From Hymenobacter sp. BT559 (GTDB lineage: Bacteria > Bacteroidota > Bacteroidia > Cytophagales > Hymenobacteraceae), in contig NZ_JAELXV010000001.1 in assembly GCF_016427535.1 (NCBI RefSeq), forward strand, positions 1,240,001-1,304,000: a stretch of 64,000 nucleotides of DNA, read 5' to 3'. Below are positions 51,576-60,477 of the stretch, one piece after another (position 1 is the first letter of the stretch; each line of letters starts with the position of its first letter). Made by a program: the position numbers and the translations under genes. The notes beneath the pieces were generated by a model. The model worked only from the letters and a program-made list of their open reading frames with translations, did no database searches and was not told the origin of the DNA.

Positions 51576-51708
51576 GATTTCCTGCGTTTAGTGTGATGCA
51601 AAATTAGATTCGGCCTAAAAGCGTGGGTTTCGTGAAACGTCCAAAGAATTGTCGTGAAACGTCCATCTTATAAAGGACCATTCCTTACTGCGGAATGTCA
51701 TGACCCAA

Positions 51709-51744
51709 CTAGGAAAAGCTTTGCTACTAGGAAAAGCTTTGCTA
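51709..51744. repeat. Two perfect 18-bp tandem repeats
   Basis: CTAGGAAAAGCTTTGCTA occurs twice directly in tandem (51709-51726, 51727-51744) just after the end of the outer-membrane protein gene. Probably a recent slippage event. Confidence 0.85.
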
Positions 51745-51759
51745 CCAGGCCCTAGGACG

Positions 51760-52680
51760 CTACTTGGTGAAGATGCGGTAGCTCAAGGCGAGGCGGAAAG
51801 TCAGGCCCTTTTCAATTTCCGGACTGATGGGCCTGGGTTCCGTCCCCAGGACAAAGAAGTCCACGTTGTCGGCTTTGTCGTTTTCTTTGAAAACCTCCAT
51901 GTTGCGGATGAGTGAGTAGCCTACTTTGGCGCGCAGGGCCAGGCCGGGCTTGATGTTATACTCGGCAAATACCCCTGGAATAGCGAAGGAATACCGCAGG
52001 TACTGGTTCTCCTGCGCCAAGCGGTAGCTGCTGTTCCCGGCTTGCAGGTCAAATCCGGTGTTGAGCTTGGCGTTGTGTGCGTAGTTGATTGTCAGGCTAG
52101 TCGGGGCATCGCCGAAGATGCGCACCTTCTTCGACACCTGCCAGTCGAGGCCAACTTGCACGATATACAACGCGCCGTAGTACTGCTGGCGGTACCCTAG
52201 GGAGCCGCGCAGCGAAAGCGTCGGATTTACTTTGTAGACGCCTCGCACTAGGCCGCCGAACAGGAAGTCTTCGCCTTTGATGCCTTTGAAGTCAGAGCTT
52301 AACGTGGGGAGGAAGATGGCGTCCAGTCGCAGCTTGTCCGACAGGCGGCGGTTGTAGCCTATCGTGGGGGTCACCGAATAAAGATTGTTTACTTCAAATC
52401 CAGGCCGCGTGCCGTAAAACGAAAACGCTTCGGTTTGCACCCCTAAAATCAGGTACTGCGACTTATCCTCCTTCAGGAAGTAGGGGATGCCCATGTTAAA
52501 CCGAGTGACGCTGGCGCGGAAATCATGTTTTTGCCCTTCGTGGTTATTGAGGCTAAGCGGCAGCAGCTCGGAACTGACATTCACGCCTTCCTGGTAGCCT
52601 TGGGCGTAGGTGGTGTGGGGGAGGGCTAGGGCCGCCGCAGCTAGGGTGCCGAGCAAATACGAACGCAGGGAAGTGGACAT
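51760..52680 (-). CDS. Outer membrane beta-barrel protein (DUF6268-like)
   Basis: 306 residues from ATG 52680 (an ATG 12 bp upstream is also possible). Signal peptide ending THTTYAQ-like PHTTYAQ, then alternating amphipathic strands (FNMGIPYFLKEDKSQYLILG, LSLRGSLGYRQQYYGALYIV) and a final strand GLTFRLALSYRIFTK with an aromatic near the end. This looks like an outer-membrane barrel of the DUF6268 type. Function unknown. It stands alone, about 184 bp downstream of the SDR start. Confidence 0.78.
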   Translation of the reverse strand: MSTSLRSYLLGTLAAAALALPHTTYAQGYQEGVNVSSELLPLSLNNHEGQKHDFRASVTRFNMGIPYFLKEDKSQYLILGVQTEAFSFYGTRPGFEVNNLYSVTPTIGYNRRLSDKLRLDAIFLPTLSSDFKGIKGEDFLFGGLVRGVYKVNPTLSLRGSLGYRQQYYGALYIVQVGLDWQVSKKVRIFGDAPTSLTINYAHNAKLNTGFDLQAGNSSYRLAQENQYLRYSFAIPGVFAEYNIKPGLALRAKVGYSLIRNMEVFKENDKADNVDFFVLGTEPRPISPEIEKGLTFRLALSYRIFTK

Positions 52681-53028
52681 GAGCTTGGTCAAGTAAGAAG
52701 GTGACTAAAAATTGAATCCTGCGAACCAGCACTTACTGGCCCGACAATGCCCTAGGCGGGGGTAGGAAAGCTGCCTAGCCGCGTTGGTGATTCAAAGGAA
52801 GAGTCTCCCTTTTGGCCTTCTCAGAAAACCCAGGTGAAGCCGGGCTTCGCCGCAGTAAAGCCGGGAAAAAGGCGTGGATGCTGCGTTTGCCATTGTGCGT
52901 TATCACTCATCAGCAAGAGGCTAGCGCCAGTGCGGGCAGCCGTCAGGGCAAGCTTACACATGCGGGTTTTGTAGTGGCAACTATCCCTCAGCGGTGCCCC
53001 GAACCTCATCCCTGCGATTTGACAAACC
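52681..53028. other. Intergenic, no gene recognised
   Basis: About 350 bp between two minus-strand genes. A 62-codon minus frame (52821-53009) is open but has no recognised family; it could be a fragment of an old element. Confidence 0.5.
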
Positions 53029-54012
53029 TCATTTACATACTATCTGCCCTAGCGGCTGCGGGGCACCCTCAAATGCCGCCAGGGCCGTTGACCAGGCGGA
53101 ATCTGCGGGATAGAGGGCACTGCGCAAATAGGCCCACGTTAGCTGCTGGACCGCGGCGACGCGCGGTGGGTTCTCGTCTGTCGTCTCCGTCACCAAATAG
53201 CCAGAAATTCCACCTAGCATGTGTTCCCCCTCGAATAAAGTAACCAAGCAGGTCGCGCCGGGGCTCAGGGTGTAGGCATCCGTAAACCAATCGGGTCCGC
53301 GCTGGGTCAGCGGCGAGCGGTCCGCGTCGCCCGCCACGACCAGTGTGGGGGTTCTCAACTCGGCATAGCTTTGATTGAGATGCGGAAAATGCTCGGTCGC
53401 GAACGGGCTGAGGTCTGTCCCTCCCCGGCCCGCGGCGCTCAGCAACACACCCGCCTTAATGCGTGGGTCAAACCAGTCTTCGCCCAAGCTGCTGCCATCG
53501 GTCCCCAGCACGCGCGCGCCTAGTAGTAGGCCCGCCGTTTGCGCGCCAAACGAGTGGCCCGCCACTGCAATGCGGCTGTGGTCGAGCCGGCCAAGCAGGC
53601 CCGGTACCGCCGCTTCCAACTCGGGCAGTTGGTCGAGGATGCGCCGCATATCCTGTACGCGCGTGCGCCACATCAACAGCTTGCGAGGGTCGTTCAAATA
53701 AGCTTGAATGGCCTCCCCGTGGCTGGCTTTCGCCGCCGGAATCAGCGTGCGGGAATCTAGGAAAGTGGGCTGAAGCACGACGAATCCGTGCGCCGCCCAA
53801 AAATGCGCTAGTGGCGCATAGCCGTCCAGCGAAGAGCCGAAGCCGTGCGCCAGCACAATGATGGGGAGTTGACTCCCGGAAACCGGCGCGGACACGCGCA
53901 CTTGCAGGTTGGTCTCCCGGTCTGGGGCGGCTAGCGTAATCGGACTAACGGAAATGACCGGCACTGGCGCGCTGCCAGCGCCGCCTAGGTCGGTGATAAG
54001 GGACTTGCGCAT
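53029..54012 (-). CDS. Alpha/beta hydrolase (chlorophyllase/dienelactone hydrolase-like)
   Basis: 327 residues. Oxyanion-type LPIIVLAHGFGSSLDGYAPL, nucleophile elbow VAGHSFGAQTAG (Ser in GHSFG), an Asp-bearing strand TLVVAGDADRSPL and the His in FEGEHMLGG. No signal peptide. It fits the chlorophyllase-like or platelet-activating-factor-acetylhydrolase-like group of soluble hydrolases. It is divergent from an HxlR regulator, whose operator-like repeats lie in the shared promoter region, so it is a likely regulated target. Confidence 0.88.
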   Translation of the reverse strand: MRKSLITDLGGAGSAPVPVISVSPITLAAPDRETNLQVRVSAPVSGSQLPIIVLAHGFGSSLDGYAPLAHFWAAHGFVVLQPTFLDSRTLIPAAKASHGEAIQAYLNDPRKLLMWRTRVQDMRRILDQLPELEAAVPGLLGRLDHSRIAVAGHSFGAQTAGLLLGARVLGTDGSSLGEDWFDPRIKAGVLLSAAGRGGTDLSPFATEHFPHLNQSYAELRTPTLVVAGDADRSPLTQRGPDWFTDAYTLSPGATCLVTLFEGEHMLGGISGYLVTETTDENPPRVAAVQQLTWAYLRSALYPADSAWSTALAAFEGAPQPLGQIVCK

Positions 54013-54123
54013 CTACTTGTTGCTTAGGAGCTTTGGGAGTGAGGTGACGACTGATTTTGTGTGCAAACCCGCGGTAGCAAGCAGTGGCCGCAGGAGGCGC
54101 ACAAAGGTGCGCTCGCCTAGTGC

Positions 54124-54131
54124 TAGCTTTG
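54124..54131 (+). promoter_or_regulatory. Possible -7 box of the HxlR gene
   Basis: TAGCTTTG fits TAnnTTTG, 50 bp before the HxlR start and directly ahead of the repeated operator-like motif. No clear -33 element. Confidence 0.4.
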
Positions 54132-54167
54132 ATACCAGTTACTTAAAGCATACCAGTTACCAGTAGG
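54132..54167. promoter_or_regulatory. Candidate HxlR operator with direct repeats
   Basis: ATACCAGTTAC occurs at 54132-54142 and again at 54150-54160, followed by CCAGTAGG at 54160-54167. The CCAGTTACTT and CCAGTAGG pieces are shared with the HxlR-nitroreductase region at 46.6 kb. They lie downstream of the possible -7 box, a good place for a repressor. Confidence 0.55.
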
Positions 54168-54180
54168 ATACCACCCGCTT

Positions 54181-54573
54181 ATGCACCCTTTAGCGCCTGC
54201 TCTACCCGCCTGCAAAACCACGCACCGCGCCGTTTATGACACGCTCGAAGTAGTGAGCGGCAAATGGAAGCTCGTTATTCTGGCCGTACTGCTAGAGCGC
54301 CCGTACCGCTTCAAAGAACTAAGCCGCGAAATCGGCATCTCGCCACGAGTCTTATCGAAGGAATTGCAGGAGTTGGAGCAGCACCAGCTCGTGACGCGCA
54401 CCGTCTGCGATACCCGCCCCATCACGGTCGAATACGCTGCCACTCCCTACAGCCAGACGCTCCACAGCGTCGTGGCGGCCATGCGCGAGTGGGGCCTGAC
54501 CCATCACCAAACTATTGTGGGGCAGCCCCGTCCGGATACGGTGCCGCTAGCTCAGCCAGTAGCTAAACCGTAA
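54181..54573 (+). CDS. HxlR-type transcriptional regulator
   Basis: 130 residues. ACKTTHRAVYDTLEVVSGKW carries the sensing-position Cys, then KLVILAVLLERPYRFKELSR, ISPRVLSKELQELEQHQLVT and the wing PITVEYAATPYSQTL. It is a paralogue of the regulator at 46203. It is divergent from the hydrolase gene and the intergenic DNA carries the motif shared between the two HxlR loci, so both may respond to similar signals and even cross-regulate. Confidence 0.93.
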   Translation: MHPLAPALPACKTTHRAVYDTLEVVSGKWKLVILAVLLERPYRFKELSREIGISPRVLSKELQELEQHQLVTRTVCDTRPITVEYAATPYSQTLHSVVAAMREWGLTHHQTIVGQPRPDTVPLAQPVAKP

Positions 54574-54603
54574 CCCCGCTGCAGATTTTGTACCTATGGC
54601 CGC

Positions 54604-55386
54604 TTACTCTAGCCAGCGTTTGAACAGGGGCGCCCGGTCGCGGCTAACCAGTACTTCTTCCGGGCGCGGCGGCAACAAGTCAAGTTTGAGCTTGCCGGCG
54701 AAGTAGCTGTAAATCTTACCAATGGCTTTGAGCGAAGACAGGTATTGGCGGTTAAGGCGGAAAAACAAAGCCGGGTCGAGCTGCTTTTCGAGCTGCTCTA
54801 GCTTGTTGTCTAAGGTAAATTTGCGCCCGTCGTGGCGCACGAGGTACACAATTTCGTGGAGCGTGTAGAAGTAAGCAATTTCGTCCACGGCCACTGGCAG
54901 CAGTTCCTCGCCCACCGTCACCAGCAGGCGGTGCCGGTAGCGCGGCCGGGTAGGCGCCAGCTGTTCCAGCAGTTGTTGCATCTTCAGCAGCTGCGCGTCG
55001 GCGTCCTGTACTTTCTCCTGGGGCGTGGCCTGCGTGAGCCAGTACGCATGCTTTTCTAGCGCCCGCTTAATATCGGCGGCCTGAATGGGCTTGAGCAAAT
55101 AGTCCAGGCTGAGCAGGGCGAAGGATTGCAGCGCGTATTCGTCGAAGCTGGTCGTAAAGATGATGGGGCTGCGCACTGTCACGGCATCAAACACTTCAAA
55201 GCTCAGGCCGTCTTCGAGCTGAATGTCGGCGAAAATGAGCTCGGGGGCGGGGTTATGCTGCAACCAGTGCACGGCCTCGGCCACGCTTGGCAGCACTGCT
55301 TCCACTTCCACGGCCGGGTGCTTGCGCAGCAGGCTTTGCAGGTGCCGAACGGCTAGTTCTTCGTCTTCAATGATAATAGTTTTCAT
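54604..55386 (-). CDS. LytTR-family response regulator
   Basis: 260 residues. Receiver (MKTIIIEDEELAVRHLQSLL, acceptor Asp in LIFADIQLEDGL at about 54-56) and a C-terminal LytTR DNA-binding domain (LLVTVGEELLPVAVDEIAYF, FRLNRQYLSSLKAIGKIYSY). The start overlaps the end of the sensor kinase gene by 4 bp (ATGA), showing translational coupling. Its targets cannot be named; the divergent exported FAH-fold protein at 56.9 kb is a candidate by position only. Confidence 0.95.
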   Translation of the reverse strand: MKTIIIEDEELAVRHLQSLLRKHPAVEVEAVLPSVAEAVHWLQHNPAPELIFADIQLEDGLSFEVFDAVTVRSPIIFTTSFDEYALQSFALLSLDYLLKPIQAADIKRALEKHAYWLTQATPQEKVQDADAQLLKMQQLLEQLAPTRPRYRHRLLVTVGEELLPVAVDEIAYFYTLHEIVYLVRHDGRKFTLDNKLEQLEKQLDPALFFRLNRQYLSSLKAIGKIYSYFAGKLKLDLLPPRPEEVLVSRDRAPLFKRWLE

Positions 55387-56447
55387 TTCTCGGTAGTCAG
55401 CAAAGGGAGCACGACTTCAAACTCGGTGCCCCGGTTTTCAATACGTAACGGGCGGTCGGTCAGCAGCTGAAACCGGCTGACGATGTTTTGCAGGCCTTGC
55501 CGGGTGCTTTTCTCCAGGACCGTTTTTGGGTGTAGGGTGTTGGTCACGCGCAGCTCCTGCCCGGCCGCCCGAATAGTGATACGCAGCGGCGAGCGCCCAC
55601 TGAGGGCATTGTGCTTAATGGCGTTTTCGACCAGCATCTGCACGGCGACAGGGGGCACGCGCAGGCGCAGCGCTTCTGGCGCTATTTCTTTGACCACCAC
55701 TATTTTCTTGCCGAAGCGGATGGCGTTCAAATGCACGTACGCGTCCACGAACGTCATTTCCTCCCCTAGGGCCACGGTTGCGCTTTTCTTGCTCAGCAAG
55801 ATGTAGCGGTACACTTCCGCCAACGCCCCCAAAAACTCCTGGGCCGGCTCGTTGTCGCCGATGAGCCCGGCCATGGTGTTGAGGCTGTTAAACAAGAAGT
55901 GGGGGTCCACTTGCTGCTTCAAGGCTTCGAGGCGGCTAAGGGCATTCTCGCGCTCGAGCGCTGCCGCCCGCATAAAGTAGCTACGCCACTCATGAAAGAA
56001 GTACACGCTTTCGTACACATTGGTGATAAGCAAGGTCGTGACCAGGCTAAAGCGCAGGTCATGCCAGTAGGTGGGCCCAAAAGCCGCTCCTGGCATCTCA
56101 AAACGGACTTCCAGCCAGGTGTTAAACACCGTTGTTACCATCACAAACGCAATGCTCAGCAACTGGTGCAGCGCTACCCGCCGCACCGTTAGTTTGTAAC
56201 CGGGCAATCGCCGCCGCAAAAAGAAGAAGATGGCCGCATTGCCCTGCCAGTATATCGCCGTCACCAAAAAGTGGCTCAGCCAGTCTTGCCAAAAGGAAAG
56301 GGCGGTGGCTTTGCGCATCGTCACAGTCAGCAGTAGGCTCACGGCCACGATACCCAGCCAGCGCAGCCGGGCTTCCCACGCCAACCATAGCGGAACCGAG
56401 CCCGTGGCCGGAGGGATAGCAGGAGAAGACGGAAGCGCGGAGGTCAT
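55383..56447 (-). CDS. LytS-like sensor histidine kinase
   Basis: 354 residues from ATG 56447; the upstream in-frame extension lacks a family look. Four TM helices in the first about 150 residues (LGIVAVSLLLTVTMR, LSHFLVTAIYWQGNAAIFFF, HQLLSIAFVMVTTVFNTWL, FSLVTTLLITNVYESVYFF), then a His_kinase domain with LKQQVDPHFLFNSLNTMAGL and an HATPase (VQMLVENAIKHNAL). The usual 7TM/5TM LytS periplasmic sensor is absent. It phosphorylates the LytTR regulator encoded downstream. Confidence 0.93.
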   Translation of the reverse strand: MTSALPSSPAIPPATGSVPLWLAWEARLRWLGIVAVSLLLTVTMRKATALSFWQDWLSHFLVTAIYWQGNAAIFFFLRRRLPGYKLTVRRVALHQLLSIAFVMVTTVFNTWLEVRFEMPGAAFGPTYWHDLRFSLVTTLLITNVYESVYFFHEWRSYFMRAAALERENALSRLEALKQQVDPHFLFNSLNTMAGLIGDNEPAQEFLGALAEVYRYILLSKKSATVALGEEMTFVDAYVHLNAIRFGKKIVVVKEIAPEALRLRVPPVAVQMLVENAIKHNALSGRSPLRITIRAAGQELRVTNTLHPKTVLEKSTRQGLQNIVSRFQLLTDRPLRIENRGTEFEVVLPLLTTEK

Positions 56448-56915
56448 GAGAGTGAAAAAGTGCCTGGAGAGGCTGGTGAGGCCAGATAAGTACCGTGCTG
56501 GTATGTAGAGCATGAAGAACAGACTTGGTGGTGCTACCTAGGTTCTTGCCTCAAAGCAACTGCTTTCTACTACCTCAGCTAGCCAAAAAGAAGGCGAGGC
56601 CGGGCTAGGGGTAGTTGAAGCCGGGCCAGCCCGGCGGAGAAAAATAGTTGAGCACAAAGGTGGCGAACGGGGACCAGGCAATAGGAAAGGTGCACTAGGC
56701 GAAAAAAACGACGGCCCTTTGACGGGCCGTTTACTACGCTTCACGTCGGCTTCGCCCGGCTTGACAGGTTTATTCCGGCATTGGGTTGGGCAGGCGCCGT
56801 GCTTTGGGTCACCAACCTCCCGCTGGCAGTGGTGCAGCCCTTACGCACCCCACCAGGTACCGGGCGGCAGGCAGGCATTTTCTACTCAACCCCATTTTTT
56901 AACAACCCCCTGTTT
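56448..56915. other. Divergent intergenic region, small hairpin only
   Basis: About 470 bp. A 7-bp GC stem (ACGGCCC / GGGCCGT at 56711-56730) with nearby A-run and T-run may be a terminator of an unseen transcript. Frames extending the FAH-fold gene upstream to 56781 are not family-like. No gene recognised. Confidence 0.55.
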
Positions 56916-58079
56916 ATGAAAACCCTTTGGACACTGCTCGGGCTGCTTAGCTGCTTGGTTTTTCAAGCCCCCGCCGCCGACTTGGCTCCCCTGCACGAAG
57001 CCCTTACGCTGGCTCGCTACGCCGGCCCCGAGGGGCGCGTACACACGCTGGCCGTGCTGCAAGACGATGGCCAGACCGTGCGTGGCGTAGACCTAAGCCA
57101 CCTGCTGAACCGCTACGATACGTATTCGCTGGACGTGCTGCAAGGCTATTCGCACGACGAGTTATCCCGGCGCATCGAGGCAGAAAACACGCGGGTGCAG
57201 CGCACCTACGCCGACTTGCTGCCCGCCGTGGCAGGCAACCATCACCCCGCGCTCGGCATCAACTACGCCGAGCACGGCCGCGAAACCAGCATGACGGAGC
57301 CGTTTCTGTTCCCGAAGATGGTGGCGACCAGTGCCGCCGTACACCAGCTAACTTACCAGCCCGAATGGCTGCTGGACTACGAAGTAGAGCTGGGCGTGGT
57401 CTTCGACCGCACTATCACGGCCAGCACTTCGCTAGACGAGGCTCGCCTGGGCTTTTTGGTAATCAATGACTTCACGGACCGCGCCGATTTGATGCGCCAC
57501 GTCGACACGAAGAACCTAGGCAGCGGCGCGGGCTTTTCGGATGCCAAGAGCTTACCCAACTTTTTCCCGACCGGCCCCTACGTAGTGGTACCCCGCCAGT
57601 GGCGCACTTTCTGGCCCGCCTTGCAGCTAAGCCTGACGGTGAACGGCGAAACGCGCCAGCAGGAAAAGGCCGATAATATGGTGTGGAAGCTAGAGAAAAT
57701 CATCGCGGAAATAGTGGCCACCAACGGCGAAAAGCGCTGGGTGAGCCGCCAGCAGCCTGCAGCCCTTTTTGATGGTGCAGGCATCCCGAAGGGCGCCGTA
57801 CTGCTGACCGGAACCCCTAGCGGCGTAGCCTTCCGGGCGCCAAGCGGCAGCTTCATAGCCGGGGCCATTATCAAGTCCATCTTCACCTTCAGCTGGCTCC
57901 GGGGGCAGTCGCCTATCGCCTACATGAAGGAAAGCTTTATTAAGGAGCAGCGCCGTCAGCCAGCCTACCTCAAGCCGGGGGATGTGGTGGTAACCTCCGT
58001 GTCAAAGCTCGGCCACATCACAACGACTATCCAGCCCGCCGCAGTCACGGTCGCAGCCGGCCAAGCGAAGCGCCCCTAG
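56916..58079 (+). CDS. Exported fumarylacetoacetate-hydrolase-fold protein
   Basis: 387 residues from ATG 56916, where a signal peptide (MKTLWTLLGLLSCLVFQAPA) starts. The C-terminal about 250 residues are an FAH domain: GINYAEHGRETSM, LLDYEVELGVVFDRTI (metal-binding Glu pair), VINDFTDRADLMR, and GAGIPKGAVLLTGTPSGVAF. FAH-family enzymes are normally cytosolic hydrolases, decarboxylases or isomerases of acylpyruvates, so a secreted form is unusual. The insert FTFSWLRGQSPIAYMKESFI near the end is atypical. It is divergent from the LytTR two-component genes. Reaction unknown. Confidence 0.88.
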   Translation: MKTLWTLLGLLSCLVFQAPAADLAPLHEALTLARYAGPEGRVHTLAVLQDDGQTVRGVDLSHLLNRYDTYSLDVLQGYSHDELSRRIEAENTRVQRTYADLLPAVAGNHHPALGINYAEHGRETSMTEPFLFPKMVATSAAVHQLTYQPEWLLDYEVELGVVFDRTITASTSLDEARLGFLVINDFTDRADLMRHVDTKNLGSGAGFSDAKSLPNFFPTGPYVVVPRQWRTFWPALQLSLTVNGETRQQEKADNMVWKLEKIIAEIVATNGEKRWVSRQQPAALFDGAGIPKGAVLLTGTPSGVAFRAPSGSFIAGAIIKSIFTFSWLRGQSPIAYMKESFIKEQRRQPAYLKPGDVVVTSVSKLGHITTTIQPAAVTVAAGQAKRP

Positions 58080-58159
58080 GTCGCGCTGCCCTACCTAGGG
58101 GCCAAGCATCTGCTTACGGTGACTCACCCCTAGGTAGGCAATTACAGCGTCAGCTCCCT

Positions 58160-58546
58160 TCAAGTGGTGATTTCAATGACATTGCCGTCTGGGTCGGCCA
58201 CCACGCTTTCGTAATAGCCATCGCCGGTGGTGCGCGGCTCCCCTAGTACTGAATAGCCAGCAGCGCGCAAGCGCTCCGTCAGGCTATCGACGGCCGCGCG
58301 GCTGCCCGTGGCGAAGGCCAGGTGCGCGTAGCCCACGGCGGGGACGGTGCCGGCAGCGGAGACCAACAGGTCCGGCCGGTGCATGAGTTCGAGGCGAGCG
58401 CCCGAGGCAAAGCACAGAAAGTAGGAGGTAAAAGCCTTGGTCGGGTTATGGTAGCGCGCGCCGGCCGTCGCGCCAAAGTAGGCTTCGTAAAAGTGGCGGG
58501 CCCGCTCCAGGTCAATAGTCCACAGGGCGATGTGTTCGATGGTCAT
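58160..58546 (-). CDS. VOC (glyoxalase/bleomycin-resistance fold) protein
   Basis: 128 residues, one vicinal-oxygen-chelate domain of two beta-alpha-beta-beta-beta halves. MTIEHIALWTIDLERARHFY starts the first with metal-type His5, and GDGYYESVVADPDGNVIEIT ends the second with the terminal Glu. It may bind a metal and act as an isomerase, lyase or binding protein. A close paralogue is encoded 230 bp upstream on the same strand, so a duplication occurred. Substrate unknown. Confidence 0.9.
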   Translation of the reverse strand: MTIEHIALWTIDLERARHFYEAYFGATAGARYHNPTKAFTSYFLCFASGARLELMHRPDLLVSAAGTVPAVGYAHLAFATGSRAAVDSLTERLRAAGYSVLGEPRTTGDGYYESVVADPDGNVIEITT

Positions 58547-58778
58547 AGTCAGTAGTGAAAGACGTAAAAACAGGCAGTGTTCGCGCCTAGGCGCAGCAGT
58601 GTTTTTCCACCTTAGTTAAATTCAGTTGGAGATAGGTATTGGTGCTAACTGCAACGCACAGCAGCAGAGTAACTTAAGGCAAAAAGACCACCGTAAACAG
58701 CAGCTACTTGCCGCAAGCCGGCATCTGAAAACCCAGGTTGCTAAATGTCCAGCTGAATTGGCGTAAGTACTTGACGCA

Positions 58779-59207
58779 TTAACTGGTGATTTCTATAGAA
58801 GTGCCGTCGGGGTCCGCGATTACGCTTTGGTAGCAGCCTTCGGCGGTGAGGCCCGGCTCGCGAGTAATGGGGTAGCCGGCCCGGCGCAGCCGCTCGGTCA
58901 AGGCCTGCACAGTGGCCACACTACCGCTCGCGAAGGCCAGGTGGGCGCACCTTATAACGGGGCCCCGGCCCGCTGCCAGCAGCTTCGCTGGCTGTATCAA
59001 CTTCAGCCGGGCGCCGCTGGCGAAGGAAAGAAAATAGGCGGAAAACTGCCGGTTTGGGTCACGGTACCACCCTGTGGCTACGGCTCCAAAATAGTCGCCA
59101 TAAAATTGACGCGCCCGTTCTACATTCGGGGTCCAAAGAGCGACGTGTTCAAGGGTCACACTAATTGGGCAGGGGGCAACTGGATTGGTAAATAAGCTAC
59201 TACTCAC
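58779..59207 (-). CDS. VOC family protein, paralogue of the neighbour
   Basis: 142 residues as drawn; the homologous part begins at a GTG at 59159 (VTLEHVALWTPNVERARQFY), which aligns exactly with the start of the paralogue at 58546 and may be the real start. The second half ends GCYQSVIADPDGTSIEITS. Metal-type His and final Glu are conserved. The two genes are about half identical by eye and separated by 232 bp without a gene, where the DNA holds nothing recognised. A tandem duplication with divergence. Confidence 0.88.
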   Translation of the reverse strand: MSSSLFTNPVAPCPISVTLEHVALWTPNVERARQFYGDYFGAVATGWYRDPNRQFSAYFLSFASGARLKLIQPAKLLAAGRGPVIRCAHLAFASGSVATVQALTERLRRAGYPITREPGLTAEGCYQSVIADPDGTSIEITS

Positions 59208-59232
59208 TCCTGAAGCCGCTCTGCCAAAATCC

Positions 59233-60153
59233 TTAGGCTAATCGTAGCTCTGCGACGAGGGCCGTGCTACCGCCGCGGTCATCATCGGTCACCAAAAGCA
59301 ACTCCCACTGGTTAGGGCCGAGTACGCGGCGCACGGCTAGACCCTCTACTTTGCCTAGGTAGGCTCGGCCATCGGCCCAAACGAGGCGGGCGAAAGCGGC
59401 AGTTTGGGTGCGCAAGTCCAGGCGCCCGACGTAGGAGCCCAACGTCGCCCCATCGGCCACAGCATCGGTAGTGGCCTCCACTGAGGCCGTGACTAGCAGC
59501 TGGCCGTCTACGCACGTGGCCCCGGAAAAGCCCGCCCGGTAGCCCGCCAGTTGAGGTAGGGAAAAAGAGTACACCCCTACTAAGGCAGGGACGGGCGTGC
59601 GCGGTTCAAATAAGTGCGCCAGCGTGGCGGCGAGCGGAAGCTCAAACACGAGGGCCGGGCCGCCGCCCACCGGCCGCTGCAACAGCCACAACGCGTGCGC
59701 GGTGGCCGCCGCTGCTTCCAGGTTGAGAGCCGCACCTGGGGGTAAGTGGGTCCGCAGGTGTGCATAGAGCGGGTGCAGGTCGAGGCGCTGCACAAAGCGC
59801 GGCGTGGCACCTTCCGGCGACGCCGTCGGCGCGGGTAGCCCCACAAAGTAGCCGGTCTCGCGGGAGGGGAGGGACCCCGAGCCACAGAGCAGCAAGCCAG
59901 CGGCCCCGCTGGGAGCTACGACGGCCACCATACTTTCCAGGTCAGGCTTGCGGGCTTTGGGAATCCGACCCACCTCCCCCTCGGGGCTGGTGAATAGGGC
60001 AACTTGCGCTACCGGGGCGAGCGTAGCGGCATCGAGCAGGTACAGGAAGGGCGAGTCATCGCTGACGAGGTAGGCAGTCGGCCCCAGCAGCTCGACCCCC
60101 GAGGCAGAGGGCAAATGCGGGAGCTGGGTTTCGGTTAGGAGCGTAGCGGTCAT
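59233..60153 (-). CDS. Beta-propeller-like protein, DUF6929-type
   Basis: 306 residues, cytoplasmic (no signal). Repeating strands such as ASGVELLGPTAYLVSDDSPF and AGFSGATCVDGQLLVTASVE, with KVEGLAVRRVLGPNQWELLL and TDDDRGGSTALVAEL at the end, suggest a six- or seven-bladed propeller of the type labelled DUF6929 in this phylum. No catalytic motif is evident. It lies just upstream of the VOC genes (25 bp gap to the longer VOC reading), so they may be cotranscribed. Confidence 0.65.
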   Translation of the reverse strand: MTATLLTETQLPHLPSASGVELLGPTAYLVSDDSPFLYLLDAATLAPVAQVALFTSPEGEVGRIPKARKPDLESMVAVVAPSGAAGLLLCGSGSLPSRETGYFVGLPAPTASPEGATPRFVQRLDLHPLYAHLRTHLPPGAALNLEAAAATAHALWLLQRPVGGGPALVFELPLAATLAHLFEPRTPVPALVGVYSFSLPQLAGYRAGFSGATCVDGQLLVTASVEATTDAVADGATLGSYVGRLDLRTQTAAFARLVWADGRAYLGKVEGLAVRRVLGPNQWELLLVTDDDRGGSTALVAELRLA

Positions 60154-60477
60154 GGGCAGGAAAAAGGTGCGCCCTCAAAAGTAGCGGGCCGTCAAGCAGC
60201 GCCCACAGGCCGGCACCTAGCACCGCGTGCCTCGCACCCGCGCGCTCAACCCGTTCGCGCTGCTCCGCCGGTGGGCTTCCCGAAGCGAAAGCCAGGTGGT
60301 ATTAGAGCACCCCTAGGCTTTAGGATAGTCTGCTACTCGGCTGCTTCCTAAGTTTCGAGGCGGTGCCCAATCCGAAAGCAACAGCCTATTTATGTGAGAA
60401 ATGCGCTGAATGCGGCTTAGCGGGGTGTGCTGTTCCTACTTTAGGGCGACCCCTATTTCAGACGCTCGTGCTACCCT
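60154..60477. other. Intergenic, nothing recognised
   Basis: About 320 bp between corA's end and the propeller gene's start. No gene, repeat or terminator hairpin was found by eye. Confidence 0.5.

Noticed and set aside
52821..53009. 62-codon minus-strand frame between two genes
   Set aside because: The peptide has a faint transposase-like feel but no motif that I can name.
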